This document shows, one piece after another, positions 1 through 7,604 of a DNA stretch of 64,000 nucleotides (position 1 is the stretch's first letter; the number at the start of each line of letters is the position of its first letter). The translations under genes and the position numbers were made by a program. The notes beneath the pieces are model-generated. The model ran no database searches and had not been told where the DNA came from. It worked only from the letters and a program-made list of their open reading frames with translations. Source of the stretch: Streptomyces sp. NBC_01237 (lineage in GTDB: Bacteria > Actinomycetota > Actinomycetes > Streptomycetales > Streptomycetaceae); assembly GCF_035917275.1 (NCBI RefSeq), contig NZ_CP108508.1, forward strand, positions 6,882,001-6,946,000, written 5' to 3'.

Positions 1-1
1 C

Positions 2-589
2 GACTTCCTCGCGGAGGCGACGCCCGAGGACAAGATGGCTCTGATCAAGCGGGAGCAGGCGGGGGGCAAGCTGGTCGCGATGACCGGTGACGGGACGAAT
101 GATGCCCCGGCTCTGGCGCAGGCGGATGTCGGTGTGGCGATGAACACCGGTACTTCGGCCGCGAAGGAGGCCGGGAACATGGTGGACCTGGACTCCAATC
201 CGACCAAGCTGATCGAGATCGTCGAGATCGGCAAGCAGCTCCTGATCACCCGCGGCGCACTCACCACGTTCTCCATCGCCAACGACGTCGCGAAGTACTT
301 CGCGATCATCCCGGCCATGTTCGCCGTGGTCTACCCGGGCCTGGACAAGCTCAACATCATGGACCTCTCCTCCCCGAGGTCCGCGATCCTGTCCGCCGTC
401 ATCTTCAACGCGCTGATCATCATCGCGCTGGTTCCGCTCGCCCTGAAGGGCGTCAGCTACCGGCCCTCCAGCGCCGACAGCATGCTCCGGCGCAACCTCG
501 GCATCTACGGACTGGGCGGCCTCGTCGCCCCGTTCATCGGCATCAAGATCATCGACCTGATCCTCTCCCTCATCCCCGGAATCGGCTGA
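2..589 (+). CDS. kdpB: Potassium-transporting ATPase ATP-binding subunit KdpB (3' part only)
   Basis: This is the C-terminal ~195 residues of the P-type ATPase subunit of the high-affinity K+ pump KdpFABC; the gene begins left of the window. The hinge motif [20 protein letters not shown] is present, followed by the membrane segments of the C-terminal domain, and the frame ends at TGA 587-589. kdpC starts 6 bp later, as expected in a kdpABC operon. Bases 8-324 are almost identical to a stretch of a second kdpB at 29187-31337. Within that stretch codons often end in G or T, whereas downstream they mostly end in C, so the tract stands out from its own gene. Confidence 0.97.
   Translation, partial: DFLAEATPEDKMALIKREQAGGKLVAMTGDGTNDAPALAQADVGVAMNTGTSAAKEAGNMVDLDSNPTKLIEIVEIGKQLLITRGALTTFSIANDVAKYFAIIPAMFAVVYPGLDKLNIMDLSSPRSAILSAVIFNALIIIALVPLALKGVSYRPSSADSMLRRNLGIYGLGGLVAPFIGIKIIDLILSLIPGIG
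8..324 (+). repeat. 317-bp tract duplicated in the second kdpB (copy 1)
   Basis: Bases 8-324 match 30756-31072 at a constant offset of 30748, with only two mismatches found by eye (278 and 283). The first 270 bases are identical. Identity stops at base 325 although both genes continue to encode similar protein. Such a sharp block suggests gene conversion or very recent copying. Confidence 0.9.
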
Positions 590-595
590 CCTGCC

Positions 596-1264
596 ATGAA
601 CAACTCCCTAGGAAGCACGGCCCGGCTGCTGGGCGCCGGACTGCGTGCCCTGCTCGTCCTCACCCTGGTCTGCGGCGTCATCTACCCGCTCGCCGTCACC
701 GGTGTCGCCCAGGCACTCTTCCCCGGCAAGGCCAACGGCTCCGAAGTCACCTCGAACGGGAAGGTCGTCGGCTCCTCCCTCATCGGGCAGCGCTACGACC
801 TGCCGCTGAAGGACGGCCAGGAGACCGCCGAGCCGGACCTCAAGTGGTTCCAGCCCCGTCCCTCCAACGGTCTGGGCAGCAACAGCGTCAACACCCAGTA
901 CAAGCTGATCCTCTCCGGCGCGACCAACCGCTCCGGCGACAACGAGGAACTCATCGACTGGGTCACCGCCGCCAAGGCCGCCGTGGTCAAGGACAACTCC
1001 GTCCCCGGTCACCGGGTCGACCCGGCCGATGTGCCGGCCGACGCCGTCACCTCCTCCGGCTCCGGTCTCGACCCCGACATCTCCCCGGCCTACGCCGAAC
1101 TCCAGATCCGCCGCGTCGCGGAGAAGAACCACCTCGACGTGAACCAGGTGGAGAAACTGGTCGAGGACCACACCGACGGCCGCATCCTCGGCTTCATGGG
1201 CGAACCCCGCGTCAACGTCCTCCAGCTCAACATCGCGCTGAAGGACCTGGCGAAGGGCGCCTGA
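596..1264 (+). CDS. kdpC: Potassium-transporting ATPase subunit KdpC
   Basis: KdpC is the single-span accessory subunit of the KdpFABC K+ pump and is thought to help ATP binding by KdpB. The 222-residue protein has one hydrophobic N-terminal helix at about residues 12-37. A typical KdpC extracytoplasmic domain follows, including the family-typical segment around WFQPRPS and the C-terminal RVNVLQLNIAL. The start is ATG 596, 6 bp after kdpB. It closes the structural operon; a hairpin about 170 bp downstream probably terminates it. Length is normal for the family, somewhat longer than the enterobacterial protein. Confidence 0.97.
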   Translation: MNNSLGSTARLLGAGLRALLVLTLVCGVIYPLAVTGVAQALFPGKANGSEVTSNGKVVGSSLIGQRYDLPLKDGQETAEPDLKWFQPRPSNGLGSNSVNTQYKLILSGATNRSGDNEELIDWVTAAKAAVVKDNSVPGHRVDPADVPADAVTSSGSGLDPDISPAYAELQIRRVAEKNHLDVNQVEKLVEDHTDGRILGFMGEPRVNVLQLNIALKDLAKGA

Positions 1265-1430
1265 ACCGCCCGCACGGCCCGCAACGCAGTCGTGCCCGCC
1301 CGCTGTACGGACTCTCCCGTGGCTCATGGGGCAGTTCGACACCGGGGCGGGCACGGCGGGCGCCGTGCTGCCGAGGGACACCGCGGGCGGGACACGGGCC
1401 GCGTCACCGCACGGCGGACGGGACGTCGAC

Positions 1431-1456
1431 GCGAGGACGCGGGGCCGCGTCCTCGC
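1431..1456. terminator. Hairpin downstream of kdpC
   Basis: A perfect 11-bp stem (GCGAGGACGCG / CGCGTCCTCGC) closes a GGGC loop inside the 352-bp gap 1265-1616. There is no T tract, which is usual in Streptomyces. A weaker long-range pairing (GTGCCCGCCC at 1292 with GGGCGGGCAC at 1345) lies upstream. I see no gene in the rest of the gap. Confidence 0.6.
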
Positions 1457-1616
1457 ACGTGAAGGCGTGGGGAGGGGGTGATCGCCCGCGACCGGCCCCC
1501 TCCGGCCGCTCGGCCGGCACCCCGAACCCGGGCGGCCCGAGAACTGACCATTGCCCGGCCGTGTGCCTCATGCACATACTGGCGACCGCGAGAGACGCGT
1601 ACGTACGGGGAGTGAC

Positions 1617-2351
1617 ATGACCGAGAGCACCAGCGGACAGAGCAGCACGGCCGTAGCCGAGGACCCGGCACGCGGGCCCATGGTGCGCGTCGAGGACCTG
1701 CACCGTTCGTACGGCACGGGCGCCGCCGCCGTGCACGCCCTGCGCGGCGTCTCCTTCGAGATCCCGCGCGGCGAACTGGTCGCGCTCAAGGGACGCTCCG
1801 GCTCCGGCAAGACGACCCTGCTCAACCTGGTCGGCGGCCTGGACGCGCCGGACGGCGGCCGCATCACCGTCGAGGGCACCGACATCTCCGCACTGGGCGA
1901 GAACGGGCTGCTCGAACTGCGCCGCGACCGGATCGGCTTCATCTTCCAGTCGTTCGGCCTGATTCCCATCCTGACCGCCGCCGAGAACGTCGGCGTACCG
2001 ATGCGCCTGCGCAAGGCCGACCCGGTCGAGCGCGAGGAGCGGGTGGCACTGCTGCTCTCCCTGGTCGGCCTCGGCGACCACACCCAGCAGCGCCCCGGCG
2101 AACTCTCCGGTGGCCAGCAGCAGCGCGTCGCCATCGCCAGGGCGCTCGCCAACCGCCCCGCCCTCCTGATCGCCGACGAGCCGACCGGGCAGCTCGACGC
2201 GGAGACCGGACTCGCGGTCATGGAGCTGCTGCGCGCGGTCGTCCGCAGCGAGAACGTCACCGCCCTGGTCGCCACCCACGACCCCCAGCTGCTGGGCTTC
2301 GCCGACCGGGTCCTGGAGCTGAGCGACGGGCACATCGTCGAGCACGCGTGA
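1617..2351 (+). CDS. ABC transporter ATP-binding protein, LolD/MacB type
   Basis: A 244-residue ABC ATPase of the family that works with FtsX-like permeases in lipoprotein or antimicrobial-peptide export. Walker A is GRSGSGKT (residues 59-66), the signature is LSGGQQQR (from about 163) and Walker B is LLIADEPTG; a Q-loop and switch histidine (VATHDP) are also present. I chose ATG 1617, with GGGG upstream, over longer in-frame starts because homology begins near MVRVEDLHRSYG. No permease gene lies beside it, so it is an orphan ATPase inside the kdp region. Its last codons and stop are the first unit of a tandem repeat array. Confidence 0.93.
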   Translation: MTESTSGQSSTAVAEDPARGPMVRVEDLHRSYGTGAAAVHALRGVSFEIPRGELVALKGRSGSGKTTLLNLVGGLDAPDGGRITVEGTDISALGENGLLELRRDRIGFIFQSFGLIPILTAAENVGVPMRLRKADPVEREERVALLLSLVGLGDHTQQRPGELSGGQQQRVAIARALANRPALLIADEPTGQLDAETGLAVMELLRAVVRSENVTALVATHDPQLLGFADRVLELSDGHIVEHA

Positions 2352-2511
2352 CGCCCGGCCGCGTCGAGCGCGCGTGAAGGCCGTCGAGCGCGCGTGACGG
2401 CCGTCGAGTGTGCGTGACGCCCGGCCGTCGAGTGTGCGTGACGGCCGGATCGTCTAGCAGGTGTCACGGCCGTCGAGCATGTGTGACGGCCGTCGAGCAC
2501 GCGTGACGGCC
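2337..2511 (+). repeat. Degenerate ~20-bp tandem repeats seeded on the stop codon
   Basis: About eight copies of GTCGAGYRYGYGTGACGGCC begin inside the last codons of the ABC ATPase gene. Each unit but one carries TGA: 2349 (the real stop), 2375, 2395, 2415, 2439, 2484 and 2504; the unit at 2464 has TCA. Most spacings are 20 bp, so the stops fall in changing frames. Confidence 0.85.
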
Positions 2512-2550
2512 TGCCCGGCAGTTCTGCCCCCGGGGCAGAACTGCCGGGCA
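2512..2550. terminator. Perfect 39-bp palindrome between the ABC gene and kdpD
   Basis: Arms of 19 bp (TGCCCGGCAGTTCTGCCCC and its exact complement) flank a single central base. It abuts the repeat array and would form a very strong hairpin separating the ABC transcript from kdpDE. The following 2551-2783 is kdpD leader; a TAGCGT hexamer at 2706-2711 is a possible -10 element without an obvious -35. Confidence 0.75.
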
Positions 2551-2783
2551 CGCGCAACGGGCCTGCCGACCGGCCGGCAGAGCACCCGCCTGCGGCCTTT
2601 CCGGCAGGTCGCAGCGCCGTCGGGTGGCCACCGGGAAGGCATCAGAGTTCCGTCAATACGGCTCCCGCCCCCACCCTCAGCCCGCGATGTCCGAAATCTT
2701 CGGAGTAGCGTCGACATCGGCCGCCGCTCCGGGCGCCACCGGCTGATGAGAGACAACGCCGGATTCGAGAAGACAATGGGGCC

Positions 2784-5327
2784 ATGGCGCGCGGCAAGCT
2801 TCGGATCTATCTGGGTGCGGCACCCGGTGTCGGTAAGACGTACGCGATGTTGTCGGAGGCTCATCGTCGGGTGGAGCGGGGTACGGACTGTGTGGTGGCG
2901 TTCGTGGAGCATCATGGGCGGCCGCGTACGGAGGTGATGCTGCACGGTCTGGAGCAGGTGCGGCGCAGTGAGATCGAGTACCGTTCGGCGGTTTTTACCG
3001 AGATGGATGTCGATGCGGTGCTGGAGCGGGCTCCGGCGGTGGCGTTGGTGGATGAGCTGGCGCATACGAATGTGCCGGGTTCGCGTCATGCGAAGCGGTG
3101 GCAGGACGTGGAGGAGCTGCTGCGGGCGGGTGTCGATGTGATATCGACGGTGAATATCCAGCATCTGGAGTCGCTGGGTGATGTGGTGGAGTCGATCACG
3201 GGGGTGCGGCAGCGGGAGACGGTGCCGGACGAGGTGGTGCGGCGGGCGGATCAGATCGAGCTGGTGGACATGTCGCCGCAGGCGTTGCGGCGGCGGATGG
3301 CGCACGGGAATATTTATCAGCCGGACAAGCTGGATGCGGCGTTGTCGAATTATTTCCGTCCGGGGAATCTGACGGCTCTGCGTGAGCTGGCGTTGTTGTG
3401 GGTCGCGGACCGGGTGGATGAGTATCTGCAGCAGTACCGGGGTGAGCACAACATCCGTTCGACGTGGCAGGCGCGTGAGCGGATCGTGGTGGGGCTGACG
3501 GGGGGTCCGGAGGGGCGGACGCTGATCCGTCGTGCGTCGCGGATGGCGGCGAAGGGGTCGGGCAGTGAGATTCTCGCGGTGTATATCGCGCGGAGTGATG
3601 GTCTGACGGCGGCGTCGCCGAAGGAGCTGACGGTCCAGCGGACGTTGGTGGAGGATCTCGGGGGGACGTTTCATCATGTGATCGGTGATGACATACCCGC
3701 GGCTCTTCTGGAGTTCGCGCGGGGGGTGAATGCCACGCAGATCGTTCTGGGTTCCAGCCGGCGCAAGACGTGGCAGTACATCTATGGTCCCGGTGTCGGG
3801 TCGACCGTCGCGCGTGACTCCGGCCCCGACCTCGATGTCCATATCGTCACGCACGAGGAAGTCGCCAAGGGGCGTGGTCTGCCCATCGCCCGTGGTGCCC
3901 GGCTGGGCCGTGCCCGCATCATCTGGGGCTGGCTCGTCGGCGTCGCAGGACCCGCCCTCCTCTCGCTGCTGCTGACCAGCCTGGAGAACGGCCCGGGACT
4001 CGCCAACGACGTCCTGCTCTTCCTCTTCCTGACCGTCGCCGCGGCCCTGCTCGGCGGACTGCGCCCCGCCCTCGCCTCGGCCGCCGTCGGCTCGATGCTC
4101 CTGAACTACTGGTTCACCCCGCCCACGCACACCCTCACCGTGCAGGACCCGGAGAACTTCGTCGCGATCGTGATCTTCTTCGCGGTCGCGGTGGCGGTCG
4201 CCTCCGTGGTGGATCTGGCGGCCCGCCGCACCCATCAGGCGGCCCGGCTGCGTGCCGAGTCGGAGATCCTCTCCTTCCTCGCGGGCAGCGTCCTGCGCGG
4301 CGAGACCACCCTGGACGCCCTGCTGGACCGGGTCCGCGAGACCTTCGCCATGGAGTCCGTCGCCCTGCTGGAGCGGAAGAGCGACGTCGACCCGTGGACC
4401 TGCGCCGGGTCCGTCGGCCCGGCCCCCGCCGTCCGCCCCGACGACGCCGATGTGGACATGCCGGTCGGCGACCACATGGCGCTCGCCCTGTCCGGCCGCG
4501 TCCTGCCCGCCGAGGACCGGCGCGTGCTCGGTGCGTTCGCCGCGCAGGCCGCCGTCGTCCTGGACCGCCAGCGCCTGGTCTGGGAGGCCGAGGAGGCCCG
4601 CAGACTCGCCGAGGGGAACCGCATACGCACGGCTCTGCTCGCCGCCGTCAGCCACGATCTGCGCACCCCGCTGGCCGCCATCAAGGCCGCCGTCAGCTCG
4701 CTGCGCTCCGACGACGTCGCCTGGTCGGAGGAGGACGAGGCCGAACTCCTCGAAGGCATCGAAGCCGGCGCCGACCGCCTCGACCACCTGGTCGGCAACC
4801 TCCTGGACATGTCCCGCCTCCAGACCGGCACCGTCACCCCGCTGATCCGCGAGATCGATCTGGACGAGGTCGTGCCCATGGCACTCGGCGGCGTCCCCGA
4901 GGGCAGCGTCGACCTCGACATCCCCGAGACGCTGCCGATGGTCGCCGTAGACCCCGGGCTGCTGGAGCGGGCCGTCGCCAACATCGTCGAGAACGCCGTC
5001 AAGTACAGCCCCGACGGGAAGCCCGTCGCCGTGGCCGCCAGCGCGCTGGGCGAACGCGTCGAGCTACGGGTCGCCGACCGGGGCCGCGGGGTTCCGGACG
5101 AGGGCAAGGAACGGATCTTCGAGCCCTTCCAGCGGTACGGCGACGCTCCGCGCGGCGCCGGGGTCGGCCTCGGTCTCGCCGTCGCCCGCGGCTTCGTGGA
5201 GGCCATGGGCGGCACACTCGACGCCGAGGACACCCCCGGCGGCGGCCTGACCATGGTGCTCACCCTGAAGGCGGCACCGGGATACGTTGCGGCCAGCCCC
5301 GATCTTCCTGCCCCGGTCACCTCGTGA
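2784..5327 (+). CDS. kdpD: Sensor histidine kinase KdpD
   Basis: KdpD is the membrane kinase/phosphatase that senses K+ limitation or osmotic stress and controls KdpE. The 847-residue protein has, in order: an N-terminal KdpD domain with P-loop GAAPGVGKT (residues 11-19), a universal-stress-like domain (about 230-365), four membrane spans of the DUF4118 type (about 390-480), a GAF-like segment, the phosphoacceptor helix VSHDLRTPLAAIK with His624, and an ATPase domain with N-box NIVENAVKYSP and G-box DRGRGVPDEG. It is followed by kdpE. Codon use is mosaic: from 2784 to about 3830 many codons end in G or T, while the rest prefers C endings. This points to a conversion tract or mixed ancestry. 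Confidence 0.97.
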   Translation: MARGKLRIYLGAAPGVGKTYAMLSEAHRRVERGTDCVVAFVEHHGRPRTEVMLHGLEQVRRSEIEYRSAVFTEMDVDAVLERAPAVALVDELAHTNVPGSRHAKRWQDVEELLRAGVDVISTVNIQHLESLGDVVESITGVRQRETVPDEVVRRADQIELVDMSPQALRRRMAHGNIYQPDKLDAALSNYFRPGNLTALRELALLWVADRVDEYLQQYRGEHNIRSTWQARERIVVGLTGGPEGRTLIRRASRMAAKGSGSEILAVYIARSDGLTAASPKELTVQRTLVEDLGGTFHHVIGDDIPAALLEFARGVNATQIVLGSSRRKTWQYIYGPGVGSTVARDSGPDLDVHIVTHEEVAKGRGLPIARGARLGRARIIWGWLVGVAGPALLSLLLTSLENGPGLANDVLLFLFLTVAAALLGGLRPALASAAVGSMLLNYWFTPPTHTLTVQDPENFVAIVIFFAVAVAVASVVDLAARRTHQAARLRAESEILSFLAGSVLRGETTLDALLDRVRETFAMESVALLERKSDVDPWTCAGSVGPAPAVRPDDADVDMPVGDHMALALSGRVLPAEDRRVLGAFAAQAAVVLDRQRLVWEAEEARRLAEGNRIRTALLAAVSHDLRTPLAAIKAAVSSLRSDDVAWSEEDEAELLEGIEAGADRLDHLVGNLLDMSRLQTGTVTPLIREIDLDEVVPMALGGVPEGSVDLDIPETLPMVAVDPGLLERAVANIVENAVKYSPDGKPVAVAASALGERVELRVADRGRGVPDEGKERIFEPFQRYGDAPRGAGVGLGLAVARGFVEAMGGTLDAEDTPGGGLTMVLTLKAAPGYVAASPDLPAPVTS

Positions 5328-5385
5328 CGGCAGCCCCGATTCTGTACAGCACACACTCTCCGAACAGCAGAAAGGCAGGTCCGCG

Positions 5386-6078
5386 ATGACCAGGGTGCTT
5401 GTGGTCGACGACGAGCCGCAGATCGTACGCGCCCTCGTGATCAATCTGAAGGCGCGCAAGTACGAGGTGGACGCGGCCCCCGACGGGGCGACCGCCCTCC
5501 AGCTCGCCGCCGCCCGCCACCCCGATGTCGTCGTCCTCGACCTCGGGCTGCCCGACATGGACGGTGTCGAGGTGATCAAGGGGCTGCGCGGCTGGACCCG
5601 GGTACCGATCCTGGTGCTCTCCGCCCGCCACACGTCCGACGAGAAGGTCGAGGCACTGGACGCGGGGGCCGACGACTACGTCACCAAGCCGTTCGGCATG
5701 GATGAACTGCTGGCCCGGCTGCGTGCCTCCGTGCGCCGTGCCGAACCCGTCGGGCAGGACGGCGCCGACGACATCGTGGTCGTCGAGACCGAGGGCTTCA
5801 CGGTCGACCTGGCGGCGAAGAAGGTCCACCGCGAGGGCCGTGACGTACGGCTCACTCCCACCGAATGGCACCTGCTGGAGGTCCTCGTCCGCAACAGCGG
5901 CCGCCTGGTCAGCCAGAAGCAGCTGCTCCAGGAGGTCTGGGGCCCCTCGTACGGCACCGAGACCAACTACCTGCGGGTCTACATGGCCCAGCTGCGCCGC
6001 AAGCTGGAGGCCGATCCCTCGCACCCCCGGCACTTCGTCACCGAGCCGGGCATGGGATACCGCTTCGAGCGCGGCTGA
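5386..6078 (+). CDS. kdpE: Response regulator KdpE
   Basis: An OmpR/PhoB-type response regulator of 230 residues that activates kdp transcription when phosphorylated by KdpD. The receiver domain shows the acidic pair D8/D9, phosphoacceptor Asp52 (VVVLDLGLPD) and the conserved Lys in DDYVTKPFG. The C-terminal winged helix ends in YLRVYMAQLRRKLEADPSHP and GMGYRFERG. I chose ATG 5386, preceded by AAAGGCAGG, over longer in-frame starts because the receiver fold begins at MTRVLVVDDE. The gene lies 58 bp after kdpD and probably shares its transcript. Confidence 0.97.
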   Translation: MTRVLVVDDEPQIVRALVINLKARKYEVDAAPDGATALQLAAARHPDVVVLDLGLPDMDGVEVIKGLRGWTRVPILVLSARHTSDEKVEALDAGADDYVTKPFGMDELLARLRASVRRAEPVGQDGADDIVVVETEGFTVDLAAKKVHREGRDVRLTPTEWHLLEVLVRNSGRLVSQKQLLQEVWGPSYGTETNYLRVYMAQLRRKLEADPSHPRHFVTEPGMGYRFERG

Positions 6079-6219
6079 CGGCGTCCGGCGGCGGCCGAGG
6101 GCGGATACCGGTGAGGGGGCGCCCGCGGCTCGCGCCCGGTAACGACAACCTGGGCCACACGTCCCCGTAACCCGTACGAGTGATCTTCCCCGACCCCCGC
6201 CCGTACCACAGGGGACCGG

Positions 6220-6225
6220 TACCCT
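6220..6225 (+). promoter_or_regulatory. -10 element TACCCT, leaderless start
   Basis: TACCCT fits TANNNT and sits exactly 6 nt before ATG 6232, which would place the transcript start at the start codon. The same arrangement recurs at other genes in this window. Confidence 0.4.
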
Positions 6226-6231
6226 TCGGGT

Positions 6232-6648
6232 ATGAGTGCCGTTCCTCGATTCGAGAAGGCCGGGAAGGCGGAAAAGCCCTCCGGCCGCTTCCGCCGCATG
6301 CTCGACCGGCTGTCCAGCTCCCAGCAGGACCTGGAGTCGGAGGAGCTGCAGGAGGACACGCAGGCGTCGGGGTGCACGCGTATCTCCGAATGCTCGGACC
6401 GCCAGATCGTGAAGGTGGCTGGTACGTTGCGGACCGTCACCCTGCGTCCGCGTGCCGGAGTGCCCGCCCTGGAGGCGGAGCTCTTCGACGGCACCGCGCC
6501 GCTGGACGTGGTCTGGCTGGGCCGACGCTCGATCGTCGGCATCGAGCCCGGCCGCAGACTCATCGTCTCGGGCCGCGTCGCCATGAGTCACGGGCGCCGG
6601 GTGCTGTTCAACCCCACATACGAACTCCGACCGCTCGGCAAGGAGTAG
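6232..6648 (+). CDS. OB-fold nucleic-acid-binding domain protein
   Basis: A 138-residue cytoplasmic protein whose C-terminal half (about residues 55-135) reads as an OB-fold: alternating strands around VKVAGTLRTVTLRP, LEAELFDGTAPLDVVWLG and RLIVSGRVAMSHGRRVLFNP. The N-terminal 50 residues are charged and probably helical. This protein commonly precedes a DUF3159 membrane protein and TrkA genes in Streptomyces, and the same order is seen here. The next gene starts 3 bp later, so they form an operon. The exact role is unknown; single-stranded nucleic acid binding is inferred only from the fold. Confidence 0.88.
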   Translation: MSAVPRFEKAGKAEKPSGRFRRMLDRLSSSQQDLESEELQEDTQASGCTRISECSDRQIVKVAGTLRTVTLRPRAGVPALEAELFDGTAPLDVVWLGRRSIVGIEPGRRLIVSGRVAMSHGRRVLFNPTYELRPLGKE

Positions 6649-6651
6649 CCG

Positions 6652-7410
6652 GTGACGTCTCTTGACAAGCCGACGTCCGAAACGGACCAGCCCCATCGCA
6701 CCGAAGAGCAGGAAGCCGAAGCGAAAGCGGTCACCGAGGCCGCGCTCTCCGAGGCTTTCGGCGGCGTGCGCGGCATGGTGGAGACAGTCCTCCCCGGGCT
6801 GCTCTTCGTCACGATCTTCACCATCAACAAGAACCTGCACGTCTCGGCCATCGCGGCCCTGGCGGTGTCCCTCGCGCTCGTCGCCGTACGGCTGATCCGC
6901 AAGGACACCGTCAAGCACGCCTTCAGCGGCGTCTTCGGCGTGGCCTTCGGTGTGGTCTTCGCGATGATGACCGGCAACGCCAAGGACTTCTACCTGCCGG
7001 GCATGGTCTACACGCTCGGCCTGGCGCTCGCCTACCTCATCACGACCCTCGCCGGAGTTCCGCTGATCGGCCTGATCCTGGGCCCGGTCTTCAAGGAGAA
7101 CCTCTCCTGGCGCACCAGGAACCCCGGCCGCAAGAAGGCGTACGCCAAGGCCAGCTACGCCTGGGGTCTCATCCTGCTCGCCAAGTGCGCGATCCTCTTC
7201 CCGCTCTACTGGTGGGCCGACACCGCTCAGCTGGGCTGGGTGCTGGTCGCGCTGAAGATTCCGCCGTTCCTGCTCGCGGTCTACCTGACCTGGGTCTTCC
7301 TGGCCAAGGCGCCGCCGCCCATCGACGTCTTCGCCGAGATGGAGGCGGAGGAGCAGGCCGAGAAGGCCCGCAAGGCGCAGGCGGCGGCAGCGCGCAACTA
7401 CGAGGGCTGA
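6652..7410 (+). CDS. DUF3159 integral membrane protein
   Basis: A 252-residue membrane protein starting at GTG 6652, three bases after the OB-fold gene. It has a charged acidic N-terminus (residues 1-45), then about six hydrophobic segments between residues 50 and 225, and a Lys/Ala/Glu-rich cytoplasmic tail (EMEAEEQAEKARKAQ). It belongs to the actinobacterial DUF3159 group, whose function is not established. Its fixed position beside TrkA genes suggests a link to ion or osmotic homeostasis, but this is inference from context only. A strong bidirectional hairpin follows. Confidence 0.88.
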   Translation: MTSLDKPTSETDQPHRTEEQEAEAKAVTEAALSEAFGGVRGMVETVLPGLLFVTIFTINKNLHVSAIAALAVSLALVAVRLIRKDTVKHAFSGVFGVAFGVVFAMMTGNAKDFYLPGMVYTLGLALAYLITTLAGVPLIGLILGPVFKENLSWRTRNPGRKKAYAKASYAWGLILLAKCAILFPLYWWADTAQLGWVLVALKIPPFLLAVYLTWVFLAKAPPPIDVFAEMEAEEQAEKARKAQAAAARNYEG

Positions 7411-7435
7411 CCGCCACACCGCCACCGGCAGACGC

Positions 7436-7480
7436 TGTGAAGGGCCCGGAACCGTGACTCACGGTTCCGGGCCCTTCACA
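7436..7480. terminator. Bidirectional terminator hairpin
   Basis: A perfect palindrome with 22-bp arms (7436-7457 and 7459-7480) and one central base lies between the converging DUF3159 and trkA genes. Confidence 0.88.
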
Positions 7481-7604
7481 TGTGTACGGTGCCGCCGGGG
7501 GCTCCGGTACGAACGGTGGCTCCCGTACGTACGGTGTTGCCGTTGGCTCCGGTACGAACGGTGTTGCCGGTGGCTTCCGTACGTACGCGGCCTGTGGCGC
7601 CCGC
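7481..7604 (-). repeat. Degenerate GGTACGWACGGTG repeats at the trkA 3' end
   Basis: Four imperfect units of roughly 18-28 bp, each with SGTACGWACGG and a GGCTCC or GGCTTCC box, fill the space between the terminator and the trkA stop codon. They form a 3' untranslated array for the leftward trkA operon. Confidence 0.7.

Noticed and set aside
2337..2511. Possible CRISPR array
   Set aside because: Units are directly adjacent with no unique spacers and no cas genes are in the window; the same holds for all other repeat arrays listed.
2454..4787. A minus-strand frame of about 780 codons opposite kdpD
   Set aside because: It runs through the palindrome at 2512 and is rich in Arg/His/Pro only; kdpD on the other strand is certain.
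7481..7604. A short coding sequence between the terminator and trkA
   Set aside because: The open frames there only translate the GGTACGWACGGTG repeats and have no ribosome site.
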